DNA of 64,000 nucleotides from Bradyrhizobium sp. sBnM-33 (GCF_032917945.1 NZ_CP136624.1:4898001-4962000); one strand, 5' to 3'; positions 41,469 through 51,170 are shown, counted from the first letter of the stretch. Notes: generated from the sequence alone by a model not told the origin. A program made the numbers and translations.

Positions 41469-43810
41469 GACTTGCCCTTCTTCGATTTGCCGGGCTTGGC
41501 TTTGCCCGACTTGCCCTTGTGAGGCTTGCGAACCTTGTCGCGCGGGCTGCGGCCCGGATGCGATTTCGACGGCTTTTCCGATGCCTTCGAGCCCTCGCGT
41601 TTTCTGCCGCGCGGAATGATCTTGCTTTCCACTTGGCCTTCCGACAACAGCTCGAACCGCAACGCGCCGGCCACCGGTGCAGCTTCTACCAGACGCACGT
41701 CGACGACGTCACCCAACCGGTGCATGGCACCGCTGCGTGAGCCGACGAGCGCGTGACGTGTCTCGTCATAATTGTAGTACTCGGTGCCGAGCGTGCGGAT
41801 CGGAATCAGCCCGTCGGCGCCGGTATCCGAAAGTTTTACAAACAGGCCGGCGCGGGTAACGCCTGAGATGCGGCCCTGAAACGTTGCGCCGATACGGTCG
41901 GCGAGGAAATGCGCGATCAGCCGGTCGGCGGTTTCGCGTTCCGCCTTCATGGCGCGCCGCTCGGTCAGCGAAATCTGCGCCGCGATCTCGCTCAGTGTCT
42001 CCAGCGTCTCGCTCTCTGGCAACGCGCCTTCACCGAGACCGAGCGCGCGGATCAGCGCGCGATGCACGATCAGATCTGCGTATCGCCTGATCGGTGAGGT
42101 GAAATGCGCGTAGCGGCGCAGGTTGAGGCCGAAATGGCCGTAATTCTCCGCCGAGTATTCCGCCTGCGCCTGCGAGCGCAGCACCACCTCGTTGACCAGC
42201 GGCTCGTAATCCTCGCCGCGGACTTGGCCCAGCACCCGATTGAACAGCGAGGGCCGTAGCGCGCCCGTTTTGGCAAACGGCAGGTCGAGCGTCTTCAGGA
42301 ATTCCTGGAGGTTATGGACCTTCTCCAGGGTTGGTTCGTCATGCACCCGATAGATAAGCGGCAACGCCCTTTTTTCAAGCATTTCGGCCGCAGCGACGTT
42401 GGCGAGGATCATGAATTCCTCGATCAAACGGTGCGCATCGAGACGCTCCGGCACGATGACGCGATCGACGGTGCCGTCGGGCTTGAGCAGAATTTTTCGT
42501 TCAGGCAGATCGAGGTCGAGCGGATCGCGCTCGTCGCGCGCGAGCTTCACCAGCGCATAGGCGGTATAGAGAGGCTTCAGGATCGATTCGAGCAGCGGAC
42601 CAGTGATATCGTCGGGCCGCCCGTCGATCGCAGCCTGCGCCTGCGCGTAGTGCAGTTTTGCAGCCGAGCGCATCAGCACGCGATGAAAGCTATGCGAGCG
42701 TTTGCGGCCGTCGGGGCCAATGACGAGCCGCACCGCAAGCGCGCCGCGCGCTTCGCCCGGCACCAACGAGCAGAGATCGTTGGAGATGCGCTCAGGCAGC
42801 ATCGGCACCACACGGTCCGGAAAATACACCGAGTTGCCGCGCGTCACCGCTTCGCGGTCTAGCGCCGAGCCCGGCCGCACATAGAAGGCGACGTCGGCAA
42901 TCGCGACATGGACGATATAGCCGCCCTTGTTGTTCGGATCGGAATCGGGCGCGGCGTGCACCGCGTCGTCATGGTCCTTCGCATCAGGCGGATCGATGGT
43001 CACCAACGGCAAATCGCGCCAGTCCTCGCGGCCTTTCAGGTCAGCAGGCTGCGCGGCCTCAGCCTCGCGCAAGGCGGATGGTGAAAACGCTTGCGGGATT
43101 TCGTGGGCGTGGATCGCGATCAGGCTGATCGCCTTTTCGCTCGACAACGAGCCGAGCCGCTCCTTCACCTTGCCGGAGGCGAGGCCATAACCGCGCGAGC
43201 GCACCAGATCGACGCTAATGAGGTCGCCATCCTCGGCGCCCGCGGTGTCCGATGGCGCGATGTTCAATTCGCGCCCGGCCTGCTTCTTGTCGACGGGAAC
43301 GAGCAGACCGCCGCCGCCAGGCAGTTTGCGGAAGATGCCGAGCACGCGCGTGCGGGCCTGATCGATGATCTTGATGATACGCCCGCGATAAGGGGCGCCT
43401 TCGGCATCATCAGCCTTTTCGATCCGCAACAGGGCTCGGTCGCCGACACCTGCTGCCGTGCCGGGTTGCAGACGGCGTGGAACGTGGATGCGAATCTGCG
43501 GCGCGGGCCCGCTCTGTTCAGTGTCCCATTCAGTGGGAGTGGCGAGCAGTTCGCCGTCGGTGTCACGCCCGGTGATGTCTGCGATCACGGTCGGGGGCAG
43601 GAGAGCCGTCTCGTGAATCTTCCGGCCGCGTTTCGCGATGGCGCCTTCGTCGGCGAGCTCGCGCAGGATACGTTTCAGTTCGGCGCGGTCGGCATTCTTC
43701 AGGCCGAACTCGCGGGCGATTTCCCGCGTGCCGATCTTGCCTGGATGCGCACGAATAAAGGTGACGATGGCGTCCCGGGCCGGAAAGCCATGGTCGTGTT
43801 TTCTCTTCAC
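41456..43810 (-). CDS. rnr: Ribonuclease R
   Basis: A 784-residue 3'-5' exoribonuclease of the RNB family. The N-terminal helix-turn-helix part covers about 1-70. The RNB domain (about 255-590) has the catalytic acidic cluster TIDPPDAKDHDDAVHA. The S1 domain (about 650-730) reads GATFQGRISGVTRAGLFVKL. The C-terminal tail is Lys/Gly/Pro/Ser-rich (GKSGKAKPGKSKKGKSWKR) as usual for RNase R. RNase R degrades structured RNA and helps tmRNA-mediated decay. The start codon is GTG at 43810, directly after the topA stop with no bases between, so translation is likely coupled. Confidence 0.96.
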   Translation of the reverse strand: MKRKHDHGFPARDAIVTFIRAHPGKIGTREIAREFGLKNADRAELKRILRELADEGAIAKRGRKIHETALLPPTVIADITGRDTDGELLATPTEWDTEQSGPAPQIRIHVPRRLQPGTAAGVGDRALLRIEKADDAEGAPYRGRIIKIIDQARTRVLGIFRKLPGGGGLLVPVDKKQAGRELNIAPSDTAGAEDGDLISVDLVRSRGYGLASGKVKERLGSLSSEKAISLIAIHAHEIPQAFSPSALREAEAAQPADLKGREDWRDLPLVTIDPPDAKDHDDAVHAAPDSDPNNKGGYIVHVAIADVAFYVRPGSALDREAVTRGNSVYFPDRVVPMLPERISNDLCSLVPGEARGALAVRLVIGPDGRKRSHSFHRVLMRSAAKLHYAQAQAAIDGRPDDITGPLLESILKPLYTAYALVKLARDERDPLDLDLPERKILLKPDGTVDRVIVPERLDAHRLIEEFMILANVAAAEMLEKRALPLIYRVHDEPTLEKVHNLQEFLKTLDLPFAKTGALRPSLFNRVLGQVRGEDYEPLVNEVVLRSQAQAEYSAENYGHFGLNLRRYAHFTSPIRRYADLIVHRALIRALGLGEGALPESETLETLSEIAAQISLTERRAMKAERETADRLIAHFLADRIGATFQGRISGVTRAGLFVKLSDTGADGLIPIRTLGTEYYNYDETRHALVGSRSGAMHRLGDVVDVRLVEAAPVAGALRFELLSEGQVESKIIPRGRKREGSKASEKPSKSHPGRSPRDKVRKPHKGKSGKAKPGKSKKGKSWKR

Positions 43811-46579
43811 TTATCCTCGCGCCTTGCCCGCGCTTTTCTTCGCGGGCGTTTTGGATGGAGCGGCGAGCTTGGCCGCCGATGTCTTGGCCGCGGATGCCAC
43901 CGGCGCGCGCGCCTTGCTGACGGCTCCTGATTTCGGCTTTGCTACGGCTTTCTTCGCTGCTGCTTTCTTGACAGGCTTTGGCGCGTCGGCGTCGGCAGCC
44001 TTGGTAGCAGTCTTGGCGGTGGCCTTCTTCGGCGCGGCCTTCTTGCCGCCGCGTTTCGGCTTGCCGCCGCCCTTGGCGGCGCGTTCGTCGATCAGCGCGA
44101 TGGCTTCGGGCAGCGTGATCGTGTCCGGCGTCTTATCGCTCGGGATCGTGGCGTTGACGCCGCCAGCGGTGACATAGGCGCCATAGCGGCCGTTCTTGAC
44201 AGCGACGCCGCCAAGGCTCGGATGCTCGCCGAGCGGCTTGCCTGGGTCGGCGCCGAAACGGCGGCCGCTCGGGCCTTTTGCAATCTTCTCGGCAATCAGC
44301 GTCACTGCGCGATTGAGGCCAATGTCGAACACCTCGTCGCCGGCTTCCAGGCTCGCATAGGTCTTCTCGTGTTTTACGAATGGCCCGAAGCGACCGATAC
44401 CGGCAGTAATCGGCTCGCCGGTCTCGGGGTGTTTCCCGATCTCGCGCGGCAGCGACAGCAGTTTCAAGGCGAGTTCAAGCTCGATATCGCTAGGCGACAT
44501 GTTCTTCGGAATGCCCGCGCGTTTCGGCTTCTCGCCTTCGGCGTAATCCTTCTGTTCGCCGAGCTGGATGTAGGGGCCGAAGCGGCCGGCTTTCACGACG
44601 ACATCGAGACCGGTATCGGGATCCTGGCCGAGGATGCGGTCGGCGCTGGCCTCGCCATCGGTGGCCAAGGGCCGCGTGTAACGGCATTCCGGATAATTCG
44701 AGCAGCCGACAAAGGCGCCGAACTTTCCGGCCTTCAAATTGAGCCTGCCGGTGCCGCAGCTTGGGCACTGCCTGACGTCGCCGCCATCGGCGCGGGCGGG
44801 ATAGATGTGCGGACCCAGCATATCATCGAGCGCATCCAGCACTTCGGCGACGCGCAGATCCTTGATGTCGTTGACCGCGGCGATGAAGTCTTTCCAGAAA
44901 TCCTGCAGCACCTGCTGCCAGGAAATCTCGTTATTGGAGATGCGATCGAGCTGCTCTTCCAGCGCGGCGGTGAAGTCATACTCCACATAGCGCAAGAAGA
45001 AGTTTTCGAGGAACGCGACCACGACGCGGCCCTTGTCCTCGCCGTGCAGCCGCTTTTTCTCCAGCTTGACGTAACCGCGGTCTTTCAGGACCTGCAGGAT
45101 CGAGGCGTAGGTCGAGGGGCGGCCGATGCCGAGCTCTTCCATTCGCTTGACCAGCGAGGCTTCCGAGAAGCGCGGCGGCGGCTCGGTGAAGTGCTGGGTC
45201 ACGGCAAGAGCTTGCCGCTTCAGGGCTTCGCCTTCGCTCATGGTGGGGAGGCGGCGGGAATCCTCGTCGTCACCGTCGTCGTCCTTGCCTTCCTGATAGA
45301 GCGCGAGGAAGCCGTCGAACTTGATGACCTGGCCCGAAGCGCGCAGCTCCAACACACGAGAACCGGCTTTCGCCGCGATGTCCACGGTGGTGCGTTCGAG
45401 TTCGGCCGATTCCATCTGGCTCGCAATAGTGCGGATCCAGATCAGTTCATAGAGTTTCGCCTGATCGGGATCGAGGCGGCGGCGCATCTCGGCGGGCCGG
45501 CGCGACAGATCGGTCGGGCGGATCGCTTCGTGCGCTTCCTGCGCGTTCTTGGCCTTGGTCTGGTACTGGCGCGGCGCGTCGGGGACATAGGCGTTGCCGT
45601 AATCCTCGCCGATCACTTTGCGGGCCTGGGTGATCGCCGAGCTGTCGATCTGCACGCCGTCGGTTCGCATATAGGTGATGAGGCCGGTGGTCTCGCCGCC
45701 GATGTCGATACCTTCATAGAGGCGCTGGGCGATCCGCATGGTGTGCGCCGGCGCAAAGCCGAGCTTGCGGCTGGCTTCCTGCTGCAGCGTCGAGGTCGTG
45801 AAGGGTGCCTGCGGATTGCGGCGCGCGGGTTTTGCTTCGACGGTCGAAACCGTGAAGTTCGCCGCTTCAATGGCCCTCTTGAGGTCTTCGGCTTCCGCGC
45901 CGGAGCCGATGTCGAGCCGCTGGATCTTCTTGCCGTCGGCGCCGACGAGACGCGCCTCAAAGCTGTCGCCGCGCGGCGTGGTCAGGGTCGCGACCAGCGA
46001 CCAGTATTCGCGCGGGACGAATTTTTCGATTTCGAGTTCGCGGTCGCAGACCAGCCGCAGCGCGACCGACTGTACGCGGCCGGCCGAGCGCGCGCCCGGC
46101 AGCTTGCGCCACAGCACGGGTGAGAGCGTGAAGCCGACCAGATAGTCCAGCGCGCGGCGCGCCATATAGGCGTCGACCAGCGCCCCGTCGATCTGGCGCG
46201 GCGCCTTCATGGCGTCCGTCACCGCCTGCTTGGTGATGGCGTTGAACACCACGCGCTCGATCTTCTGATCCTTCAGCGCGCGTTTCTCCTTCATCACCTC
46301 CAGCACGTGCCAGGAGATCGCTTCGCCCTCGCGATCAGGGTCGGTTGCGAGAATCAGTCGGCTGGCGCCCTTCAGGGCCTTGGCGATGTCGTTGAGCCGG
46401 CCGGCCGCCTTGGGATCGACCTCCCAGATCATCTGAAAATTGGCGTCCGGATCGACGGAACCGTTCTTGGCGGGGAGGTCGCGGACATGGCCGAACGAGG
46501 CCAGAACCTCGTAGGAGGCGCCCAAATACTTATTGATCGTCTTGGCTTTCGCCGGCGACTCCACGATGACGATATTCAT
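43811..46579 (-). CDS. topA: DNA topoisomerase I
   Basis: A 922-residue type IA topoisomerase that relaxes negative supercoils. The Toprim domain (1-115: VIVESPAKAKTINKYLG, LATDPDREGEAISWH) is followed by the cleavage domain with the active Tyr303 in TGLITYMRTD. Then come C-terminal repeats, only one with a complete Cys4 zinc motif (CPSCGTGRLNLKAGKFGAFV, then GCSNYPEC); the others are zinc-less ribbons (GRFGPYIQLGE, GRFGPFVKHE, NGRYGAYV). The last 100 residues form a Lys/Ala-rich tail common in alphaproteobacteria. The next gene rnr begins immediately at its stop. Confidence 0.97.
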   Translation of the reverse strand: MNIVIVESPAKAKTINKYLGASYEVLASFGHVRDLPAKNGSVDPDANFQMIWEVDPKAAGRLNDIAKALKGASRLILATDPDREGEAISWHVLEVMKEKRALKDQKIERVVFNAITKQAVTDAMKAPRQIDGALVDAYMARRALDYLVGFTLSPVLWRKLPGARSAGRVQSVALRLVCDRELEIEKFVPREYWSLVATLTTPRGDSFEARLVGADGKKIQRLDIGSGAEAEDLKRAIEAANFTVSTVEAKPARRNPQAPFTTSTLQQEASRKLGFAPAHTMRIAQRLYEGIDIGGETTGLITYMRTDGVQIDSSAITQARKVIGEDYGNAYVPDAPRQYQTKAKNAQEAHEAIRPTDLSRRPAEMRRRLDPDQAKLYELIWIRTIASQMESAELERTTVDIAAKAGSRVLELRASGQVIKFDGFLALYQEGKDDDGDDEDSRRLPTMSEGEALKRQALAVTQHFTEPPPRFSEASLVKRMEELGIGRPSTYASILQVLKDRGYVKLEKKRLHGEDKGRVVVAFLENFFLRYVEYDFTAALEEQLDRISNNEISWQQVLQDFWKDFIAAVNDIKDLRVAEVLDALDDMLGPHIYPARADGGDVRQCPSCGTGRLNLKAGKFGAFVGCSNYPECRYTRPLATDGEASADRILGQDPDTGLDVVVKAGRFGPYIQLGEQKDYAEGEKPKRAGIPKNMSPSDIELELALKLLSLPREIGKHPETGEPITAGIGRFGPFVKHEKTYASLEAGDEVFDIGLNRAVTLIAEKIAKGPSGRRFGADPGKPLGEHPSLGGVAVKNGRYGAYVTAGGVNATIPSDKTPDTITLPEAIALIDERAAKGGGKPKRGGKKAAPKKATAKTATKAADADAPKPVKKAAAKKAVAKPKSGAVSKARAPVASAAKTSAAKLAAPSKTPAKKSAGKARG

Positions 46580-46810
46580 GTCATTCCAATGGCTTACGGG
46601 AAAAGATAAAGGCGGGTTCCGCGAGACTCGCGGCCCACCGATTGGACCCGAACATGGGTGGTGAGGCGGCCCCTGTCAAATCGGCAAATGCCGCCAGGGA
46701 ACCTTTTGATGCCGACTTATATCTGAGGAGTTGCGAAGTGCGCCCTAGAGTTGCGCCATTAAAGGGGTTATTTCTGGGCAATACTTTGGTGTCATTGGGA
46801 TGCAATTTAT

Positions 46811-47059
46811 TTGAGTAAAGCTTCGGGCGGCCGGAAGCGGAAGGCTTCCAGCAAGAAACCGGAATCGCCAACCGAAGAACCAGAACGAGGTGAGGAAGGC
46901 GGCCCCGATGAGGCCGTGGCCTTCATTGCGGAGACCGTTGCCGAGTTGGTCAAGCTCGCGGAGCGCCATCGGCTCGAGGTGCTCAGCCATCTGCTGGGCA
47001 TGGCGCAACTCGAGGCGGAAGAGCGGCTGCGCACCCGCAGCAAACGCAAATTGTCATGA
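46811..47059 (+). CDS. Small charged conserved protein, probable TTG start
   Basis: An 82-residue protein. The N-terminal 30 residues are basic and low-complexity (SKASGGRKRKASSKKPES). They are followed by one predicted amphipathic helix (AVAFIAETVAELVKLAERHR, LEVLSHLLGMAQLEAEERLR) and a basic tail. The helix would suit a dimerising or partner-binding role, but no function is known. The only start available is TTG at 46811; an ATG a few bases before it is out of frame. It is divergent from topA. Low-complexity ends and the unusual start lower the confidence. Confidence 0.5.
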   Translation: MSKASGGRKRKASSKKPESPTEEPERGEEGGPDEAVAFIAETVAELVKLAERHRLEVLSHLLGMAQLEAEERLRTRSKRKLS

Positions 47060-47090
47060 AAGTTCGATCCGACGGCAGCTCACCGAGCAC

Positions 47091-47125
47091 TCTCCCTCTC
47101 GCCGCTCTTCGCGGGGGGAGGGAGA
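47091..47125. terminator. Stem-loop between two convergent genes
   Basis: TCTCCCTC (47091-47098) and GAGGGAGA (47118-47125) are perfect complements around a GC-rich loop, in the gap between the small protein and the leftward HxlR gene. Confidence 0.5.
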
Positions 47126-47134
47126 AGAAGTCGG

Positions 47135-47611
47135 CTACGCCGTAGCCCGCCGGCTTTGCTTCACCGCCGTACGTGGCTTCAGCGCGGTATCCCCCGCACC
47201 CAATAACCGCCCGTCCTGCGCGTAGAGTTCGAGTTTGCGAACCGGCTTACCCTTCTCCTTGTCGACCAAAATGGTGGCGATCTCTTCCGGGTGCTCGTCG
47301 AATTCCTCGTTCCATTGCCGCAGGGCGACAAGGATAGGGAAAACGCCGCGGCCTTTCGGCGTCAGCAGATATTCTTGATAGGCGCTGCCGTCGGAAGCGG
47401 GCGCGGTCTTCAGGATGCCCTGATCGACCAGTGCGCGCAGCCGCACCGTGAGGATGTTCTTGGCGAGCCCCAGTCTCTTCTGGAATTCGCTGAAGCGGCT
47501 GATGCCAAACAGCGCCTCGCGAATGATCAGCATCGACCACCAGTCGCCGATCGCATCCAGCGAGCGCGCGATCGGGCAATCGTCGTGCTCAAAGCTCGTT
47601 CGTTTCACCAT
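47135..47611 (-). CDS. HxlR-family regulator of the divergent SDR gene
   Basis: A 158-residue regulator with the HxlR winged helix (CPIARSLDAIGDWWSMLIIR, FSEFQKRLGLAKNILTVRLR, then LVDQGILKTAPASDG). The family Cys near residue 12 (DDCPIARSL) is present; in YodB/HxlR-like proteins this Cys senses electrophiles or oxidants. The C-terminal 50 residues are an extra tail (KGKPVRKLELYAQDGRLLGA) seen in a subset. It is divergent from the SDR gene, with a long inverted repeat between them, and most likely represses both. Confidence 0.9.
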   Translation of the reverse strand: MVKRTSFEHDDCPIARSLDAIGDWWSMLIIREALFGISRFSEFQKRLGLAKNILTVRLRALVDQGILKTAPASDGSAYQEYLLTPKGRGVFPILVALRQWNEEFDEHPEEIATILVDKEKGKPVRKLELYAQDGRLLGAGDTALKPRTAVKQSRRATA

Positions 47612-47652
47612 TTCAGTCTCCGATTGGGTTTCAGACCGATCACGGCTTTGTG

Positions 47653-47710
47653 TGGTTGCAATATTAAACTAGATGCCCTAGCTAATCAATCTAGTTTAAT
47701 AATGCAACCA
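47653..47710. promoter_or_regulatory. 22-base inverted repeat between HxlR and SDR genes
   Basis: Arms at 47653-47674 and 47689-47710 are reverse complements with a single mismatch around a 14-base spacer. The inner halves read TATTAAACTAGAT and ATCTAGTTTAATA. The region is AT-rich compared with its surroundings. It is centred in the 112-base gap and is the best operator candidate for the HxlR protein encoded alongside. Confidence 0.85.
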
Positions 47711-47723
47711 TCGGGGACGTGCC

Positions 47724-48497
47724 ATGAGGCTCGCGAACAAGACGGCGTTGATCACAGGCGGCAACAGCGGCATCGGGCTCGCGACCGCAAAGCTGTTCGT
47801 GGCCGAAGGCGCCCGGGTCGTCATCACCGGACGAAATCAGGCGACGCTCGATGCCGCTGCGAAGGAGTTGGGCCCAAACGCGCTGGCACTCGCGGCTGAC
47901 GCCACCGACATCGCGGCGACCGAAGCTGCGATCGGGAAGGGGGCCGAAAAGTTCGGCAAGTATGACATCCTGTTCGCCAATGCCGGGATCGCCGGCGGCA
48001 CGCCGCTTGGCGCTGCCACGATCGAGACCTTCGAGAAGGTCATCAGCACCAATCTTACGAGCGTATTTTTTACGGTTCAGTCCGCGCTACCGCATCTGAA
48101 CGACAACGCCTCCATCGTTCTGAACGGTTCGGTGATCTCGGTGCTCGGCATTCCCGGCTATTCGGCTTATGGCGCCGCCAAGGCTGGCGTGCGCGCAATG
48201 GCGCGGATCATGGCGTCGGAATTGTCGCCGCGTGGCATCCGCGTCAACGTGGTGGCGCCCGGTGCGATCCGCACCCCGATCTGGGGGGCGGCGATCGCCA
48301 CGCCGGAAGCCGAAAAGGCCTTCGAGAAGCGCATCGCGTTGGCGACGCCGCTCGGCCGGATCGGCGAACCCGAGCATATTTCCAAGACAGTCCTGTTCCT
48401 CGCTTCCGACGATTCCGCCCATGTGCAGGGCCAGGAGTTGTTCGTCGACGGCGGCGCTACGGCCTCTCCGAGTGGTGCGCCGATCTATCGGGGGTGA
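47724..48497 (+). CDS. SDR-family oxidoreductase
   Basis: A 257-residue classical short-chain dehydrogenase/reductase. Cofactor loop TGGNSGIG (residues 11-18), NAG in ILFANAGIAGG, the active Ser in LNGSVIS and the YxxxK pair in YSAYGAAKAG are all present. The Arg after the second strand (VVITGRN) favours NADP(H). Substrate unknown. Regulation by the divergent HxlR protein through the large inverted repeat suggests a role against reactive carbonyl or quinone stress, which is inference. Confidence 0.92.
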   Translation: MRLANKTALITGGNSGIGLATAKLFVAEGARVVITGRNQATLDAAAKELGPNALALAADATDIAATEAAIGKGAEKFGKYDILFANAGIAGGTPLGAATIETFEKVISTNLTSVFFTVQSALPHLNDNASIVLNGSVISVLGIPGYSAYGAAKAGVRAMARIMASELSPRGIRVNVVAPGAIRTPIWGAAIATPEAEKAFEKRIALATPLGRIGEPEHISKTVLFLASDDSAHVQGQELFVDGGATASPSGAPIYRG

Positions 48498-48679
48498 GGC
48501 GTGTCCCGGCACGATCCAAGCCGGTCAGCGGTGTGATGCCACTATTCTCCGTCGCGTTGGCCAGCTCCGGCGCCCTGCGGCGGATTGGCGCTGAGCCAGA
48601 ACGCGCATTGAACCCGGGGTGTAACTGCAGGACATTTTGAGGCAGGCGTTCTTGCCAATCAAAGAACCGGAGAGCCGTC

Positions 48680-48820
48680 ATGCCGAAAACCGCTGGCATC
48701 TCCTCGTCGGCGTCGCAAAGTTCGGATACCGCTCAATTTGTTTCAGTCGCCCTGTTTTCCGGGGTCGGTCTGCTGATCTCGCTGATCGTCGTTATCCTCC
48801 GCATCAACGGCGTGTTCTGA
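48680..48820 (+). CDS. 46-residue single-pass membrane peptide
   Basis: ATG at 48680 follows GGAGAG at a good distance. The frame gives 46 residues: a Ser/Thr/Gln-rich polar N-terminus (MPKTAGISSSASQSSDTAQF) and one hydrophobic segment over residues 21-41 (VSVALFSGVGLLISLIVVIL), then RINGVF. It is a typical small inner-membrane peptide. Two hairpins follow, the second T-tailed, so the gene is a self-contained unit. I know no homologue. Confidence 0.55.
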   Translation: MPKTAGISSSASQSSDTAQFVSVALFSGVGLLISLIVVILRINGVF

Positions 48821-48827
48821 TTGAGCC

Positions 48828-48880
48828 GCTGCCGCCGCGCCTGGCGGCGGCAGCCGCTCTAGCTCTAACGAGAGCGTTTT
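48828..48880 (+). terminator. Double stem-loop terminator after the small membrane peptide
   Basis: First stem GCTGCCGCCGC paired over 48828-48854, then GCTCT-AACG-AGAGC followed by GTTTT at 48862-48880. The second has the form of a Rho-independent terminator. The leftward azoR gene ends four bases later. Confidence 0.7.
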
Positions 48881-48883
48881 GAT

Positions 48884-49492
48884 CTAGGCCGCGTGCAGAT
48901 CGCTTGCCGCCTTCAGCGCGCCGGCCACGGCTTTTTCGCGGTGCTCCGGGCCGACCTGAATGCCGTCGGCGGAAATGAATTCCGGATTCTTGATGCCGAT
49001 AAAGCCGAATACCCAGCGCAAATAGGTTTCCAAATGCTCGCCGACCGCGGCTGGCGTGCCGGGCCCGTAAAACCCGCCGCGCGAGATCGCGACGATGACG
49101 CGCTTGTTGCCGGCCAGCCCTTCGACGCCTTGCGGGCCGTATTTGAAGGTCTTGCCGGCCACCAGGATGCGGTCGATCCAGGCCTTGAGCTGGCTTGGGA
49201 TCGTGAAATTGTACATGGGCGCGCCGATCACGACGATGTCGGCGGCGAGGAATTCGTCCAACATGGCCTGGCCGGCGGCGACATCCGCCTGCAGCGAAGC
49301 ATCGACAGGCGCCCCCTGGCCGGCGGCAAGGTGTGAACCGGTGAGATGCGCGAGCGGGGTCAGCGTGAGATCACGGTAGCTGACGTCGAGGCCAGGGGTG
49401 GATTGGCGCAGCCGATCGACGATGGCGGCGGAAACTTGGCGGCTGACGGAGTGGGGGCCGAGAACGCTGGAATCGAGATGCAGGAGCTTCAT
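48884..49492 (-). CDS. azoR: FMN-dependent NADH-azoreductase
   Basis: A 202-residue flavodoxin-like homodimeric enzyme. The phosphate-binding loop [12 protein letters not shown] (residues 8-19), [18 protein letters not shown] (about 93-110) and SRGGFYGPG (about 140-148) are the FMN contacts of AzoR. It reduces azo compounds and quinones with NADH by two electrons, a detoxifying reaction. The divergent HxlR regulator at 49590 is the usual partner of azoR-type genes. Confidence 0.95.
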   Translation of the reverse strand: MKLLHLDSSVLGPHSVSRQVSAAIVDRLRQSTPGLDVSYRDLTLTPLAHLTGSHLAAGQGAPVDASLQADVAAGQAMLDEFLAADIVVIGAPMYNFTIPSQLKAWIDRILVAGKTFKYGPQGVEGLAGNKRVIVAISRGGFYGPGTPAAVGEHLETYLRWVFGFIGIKNPEFISADGIQVGPEHREKAVAGALKAASDLHAA

Positions 49493-49589
49493 GAGTGGTC
49501 ACCCTTGGTATACGTTTGTAACTGGCGCTATATGAGTGACTGTCGTAAGGTCCCGCAAGAACGCACATTTTTTACACCCGAGCACATCC

Positions 49590-49991
49590 ATGAGACCCGA
49601 GCACAAAAAAGTGCCTGCCCTGCCAGCTGGTCCTCACCTCGACAGTGACTGCCGCGGCGCCGCTTCGGTGCTGGCGCGGGTCGGCGACAAATGGAGCGTG
49701 TTCGTGATCATGATGCTTGGCGACGGACCCAAGCGCTTCAACGAGATCAAGCGCATGATCGGCGGCATCTCGCAGCGGATGCTGACGCTGACGCTGCGCG
49801 GGCTCGAACGGGATGGTCTTGTGACGCGAACGGTGTTCCCAACCATTCCGCCGCGCGTCGACTACGAATTGACCGATCTGGGGCGTGGCTTATCCGAGCC
49901 GGTGAAAGCTCTCGGCACGTGGGCGATCGAGCATCAGCCAGAGATCCAACGCGCGCGGATGAAGTTCGACGCACGCAGCGAGAAGGACTAA
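49590..49991 (+). CDS. HxlR-family regulator of azoR
   Basis: A 133-residue winged-helix regulator: [20 protein letters not shown] with the family Cys near residue 21, [20 protein letters not shown] and [20 protein letters not shown]. The ATG at 49590 gives the family's normal N-terminus; the upstream in-frame start is weak. It is a YodB-like quinone/diamide sensor by family and by its position next to azoR. Its stop codon overlaps the convergent dprA stop by three bases. Confidence 0.9.
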   Translation: MRPEHKKVPALPAGPHLDSDCRGAASVLARVGDKWSVFVIMMLGDGPKRFNEIKRMIGGISQRMLTLTLRGLERDGLVTRTVFPTIPPRVDYELTDLGRGLSEPVKALGTWAIEHQPEIQRARMKFDARSEKD

Positions 49992-51103
49992 ATCAGCGAC
50001 ACCAGCCCGCCGCCATGACGCTCCAGGCGGCCCGCCAGTTCGAGTTCGAGCAGTACGGTACGGACGATGGTGGGCGAGAGGCCTGACATCCTGATCAGAT
50101 CGTCGAGGCTGACCGGGCTCGGTCCCAGCAGCGCAACGATGCGCTCGCGTTCGCCTGGATCGGTGTCGAAGTCGAGCGGCTCGTCGTCCTCGCGTGCCTC
50201 GAGCATGATTGGCCGTTCGAGGATCGGCTGAATAGCGTTAATGACGTCGCTGGCTTCGGTGACGAGCGCCGCGCCCTGCTTGATCAGATCGTTGGTGCCG
50301 GCGGCGCGCGGGTCGAGCGGCGAGCCGGGCACCGCGAACACTTCGCGGCCCTGTTCGGCGGCCATCCGGGCCGTGATCAGCGATCCCGAGCGATGCGCGG
50401 CTTCGATCACGACCACGCCGAGCGAGGCGCCCGAGATCAGGCGGTTGCGCCGGGGAAAATCGCGGGCGCGAGGTACGTGGCCGAACGGCATTTCGGAAAT
50501 CGCTCCGCCATGCTCGAGCAGGGCGGCCAGCAAATCCCCGTGCTCCGGTGGATAGATCCGGTCGTGGCCGCCGGCCAGCGCCGCGACCGTGCCGCTTTCG
50601 ATCGTCGCGCGATGCGCGGCCTGATCGATGCCGCGCGCCAGCCCGGAGATGACAACGAAGCCGGCGTCGCCGAGATCGCGCGCCAGTTGGCCGGCGAATT
50701 TCAACCCGGCGCCGGAAGCATTGCGCGAGCCGACGATCGCGATCATCGGCCGCATCAACGCGTCGGGCGCGCCGCGCACGCCGAGCATCGGCGGCGGATC
50801 GTCGAGCGTCGCCAGCCGCGGCGGGTAGGCGGCTTCACCCGGCGCCACCAGCGAAACACCGATCTTGCTCGCTGCCGCGATCTCGGTCCGCGCTTCCTCC
50901 TGGCTGCAGATGCGCGCTGAACGCGCAGCACCGCCACGCCGCGCCAGATCGGGCAGCCGTTCCAGCGCCGCGCCCGCATTGCCGAAATGGGCGAGGAGCG
51001 AGTTGAAGGTGCGCGGGCCGACATTGTCGCTGCGGATCAGGCGCAGCCGGTCGATCCGCTCGGCGTCGGTGAGGTGAAGGGTATGTGGTGTCCGGTCATG
51101 CAT
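49988..51103 (-). CDS. dprA: DNA-processing protein DprA
   Basis: A 371-residue DprA/Smf protein that loads RecA on incoming single-stranded DNA during transformation. The N-terminal SAM-like part ([20 protein letters not shown]) is followed by the Rossmann-like core with [40 protein letters not shown] and the [20 protein letters not shown] stretch. A C-terminal winged helix ([20 protein letters not shown]) is the DprA_WH domain. In this lineage dprA usually sits between plsY and topA. Here both intervals have been filled with other genes. Confidence 0.95.
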   Translation of the reverse strand: MHDRTPHTLHLTDAERIDRLRLIRSDNVGPRTFNSLLAHFGNAGAALERLPDLARRGGAARSARICSQEEARTEIAAASKIGVSLVAPGEAAYPPRLATLDDPPPMLGVRGAPDALMRPMIAIVGSRNASGAGLKFAGQLARDLGDAGFVVISGLARGIDQAAHRATIESGTVAALAGGHDRIYPPEHGDLLAALLEHGGAISEMPFGHVPRARDFPRRNRLISGASLGVVVIEAAHRSGSLITARMAAEQGREVFAVPGSPLDPRAAGTNDLIKQGAALVTEASDVINAIQPILERPIMLEAREDDEPLDFDTDPGERERIVALLGPSPVSLDDLIRMSGLSPTIVRTVLLELELAGRLERHGGGLVSLI

Positions 51104-51170
51104 GCGGACACAGCTTTGCCCAACCTGAGATTGCGATCAACTGGTTTGAGGCGAAAACGTCCCGAGTTTG

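Noticed and set aside
44222..46123. Very long rightward open frame (633 codons) opposite topA
   Set aside because: Antisense to the clear TopA coding sequence; a shadow caused by high GC.
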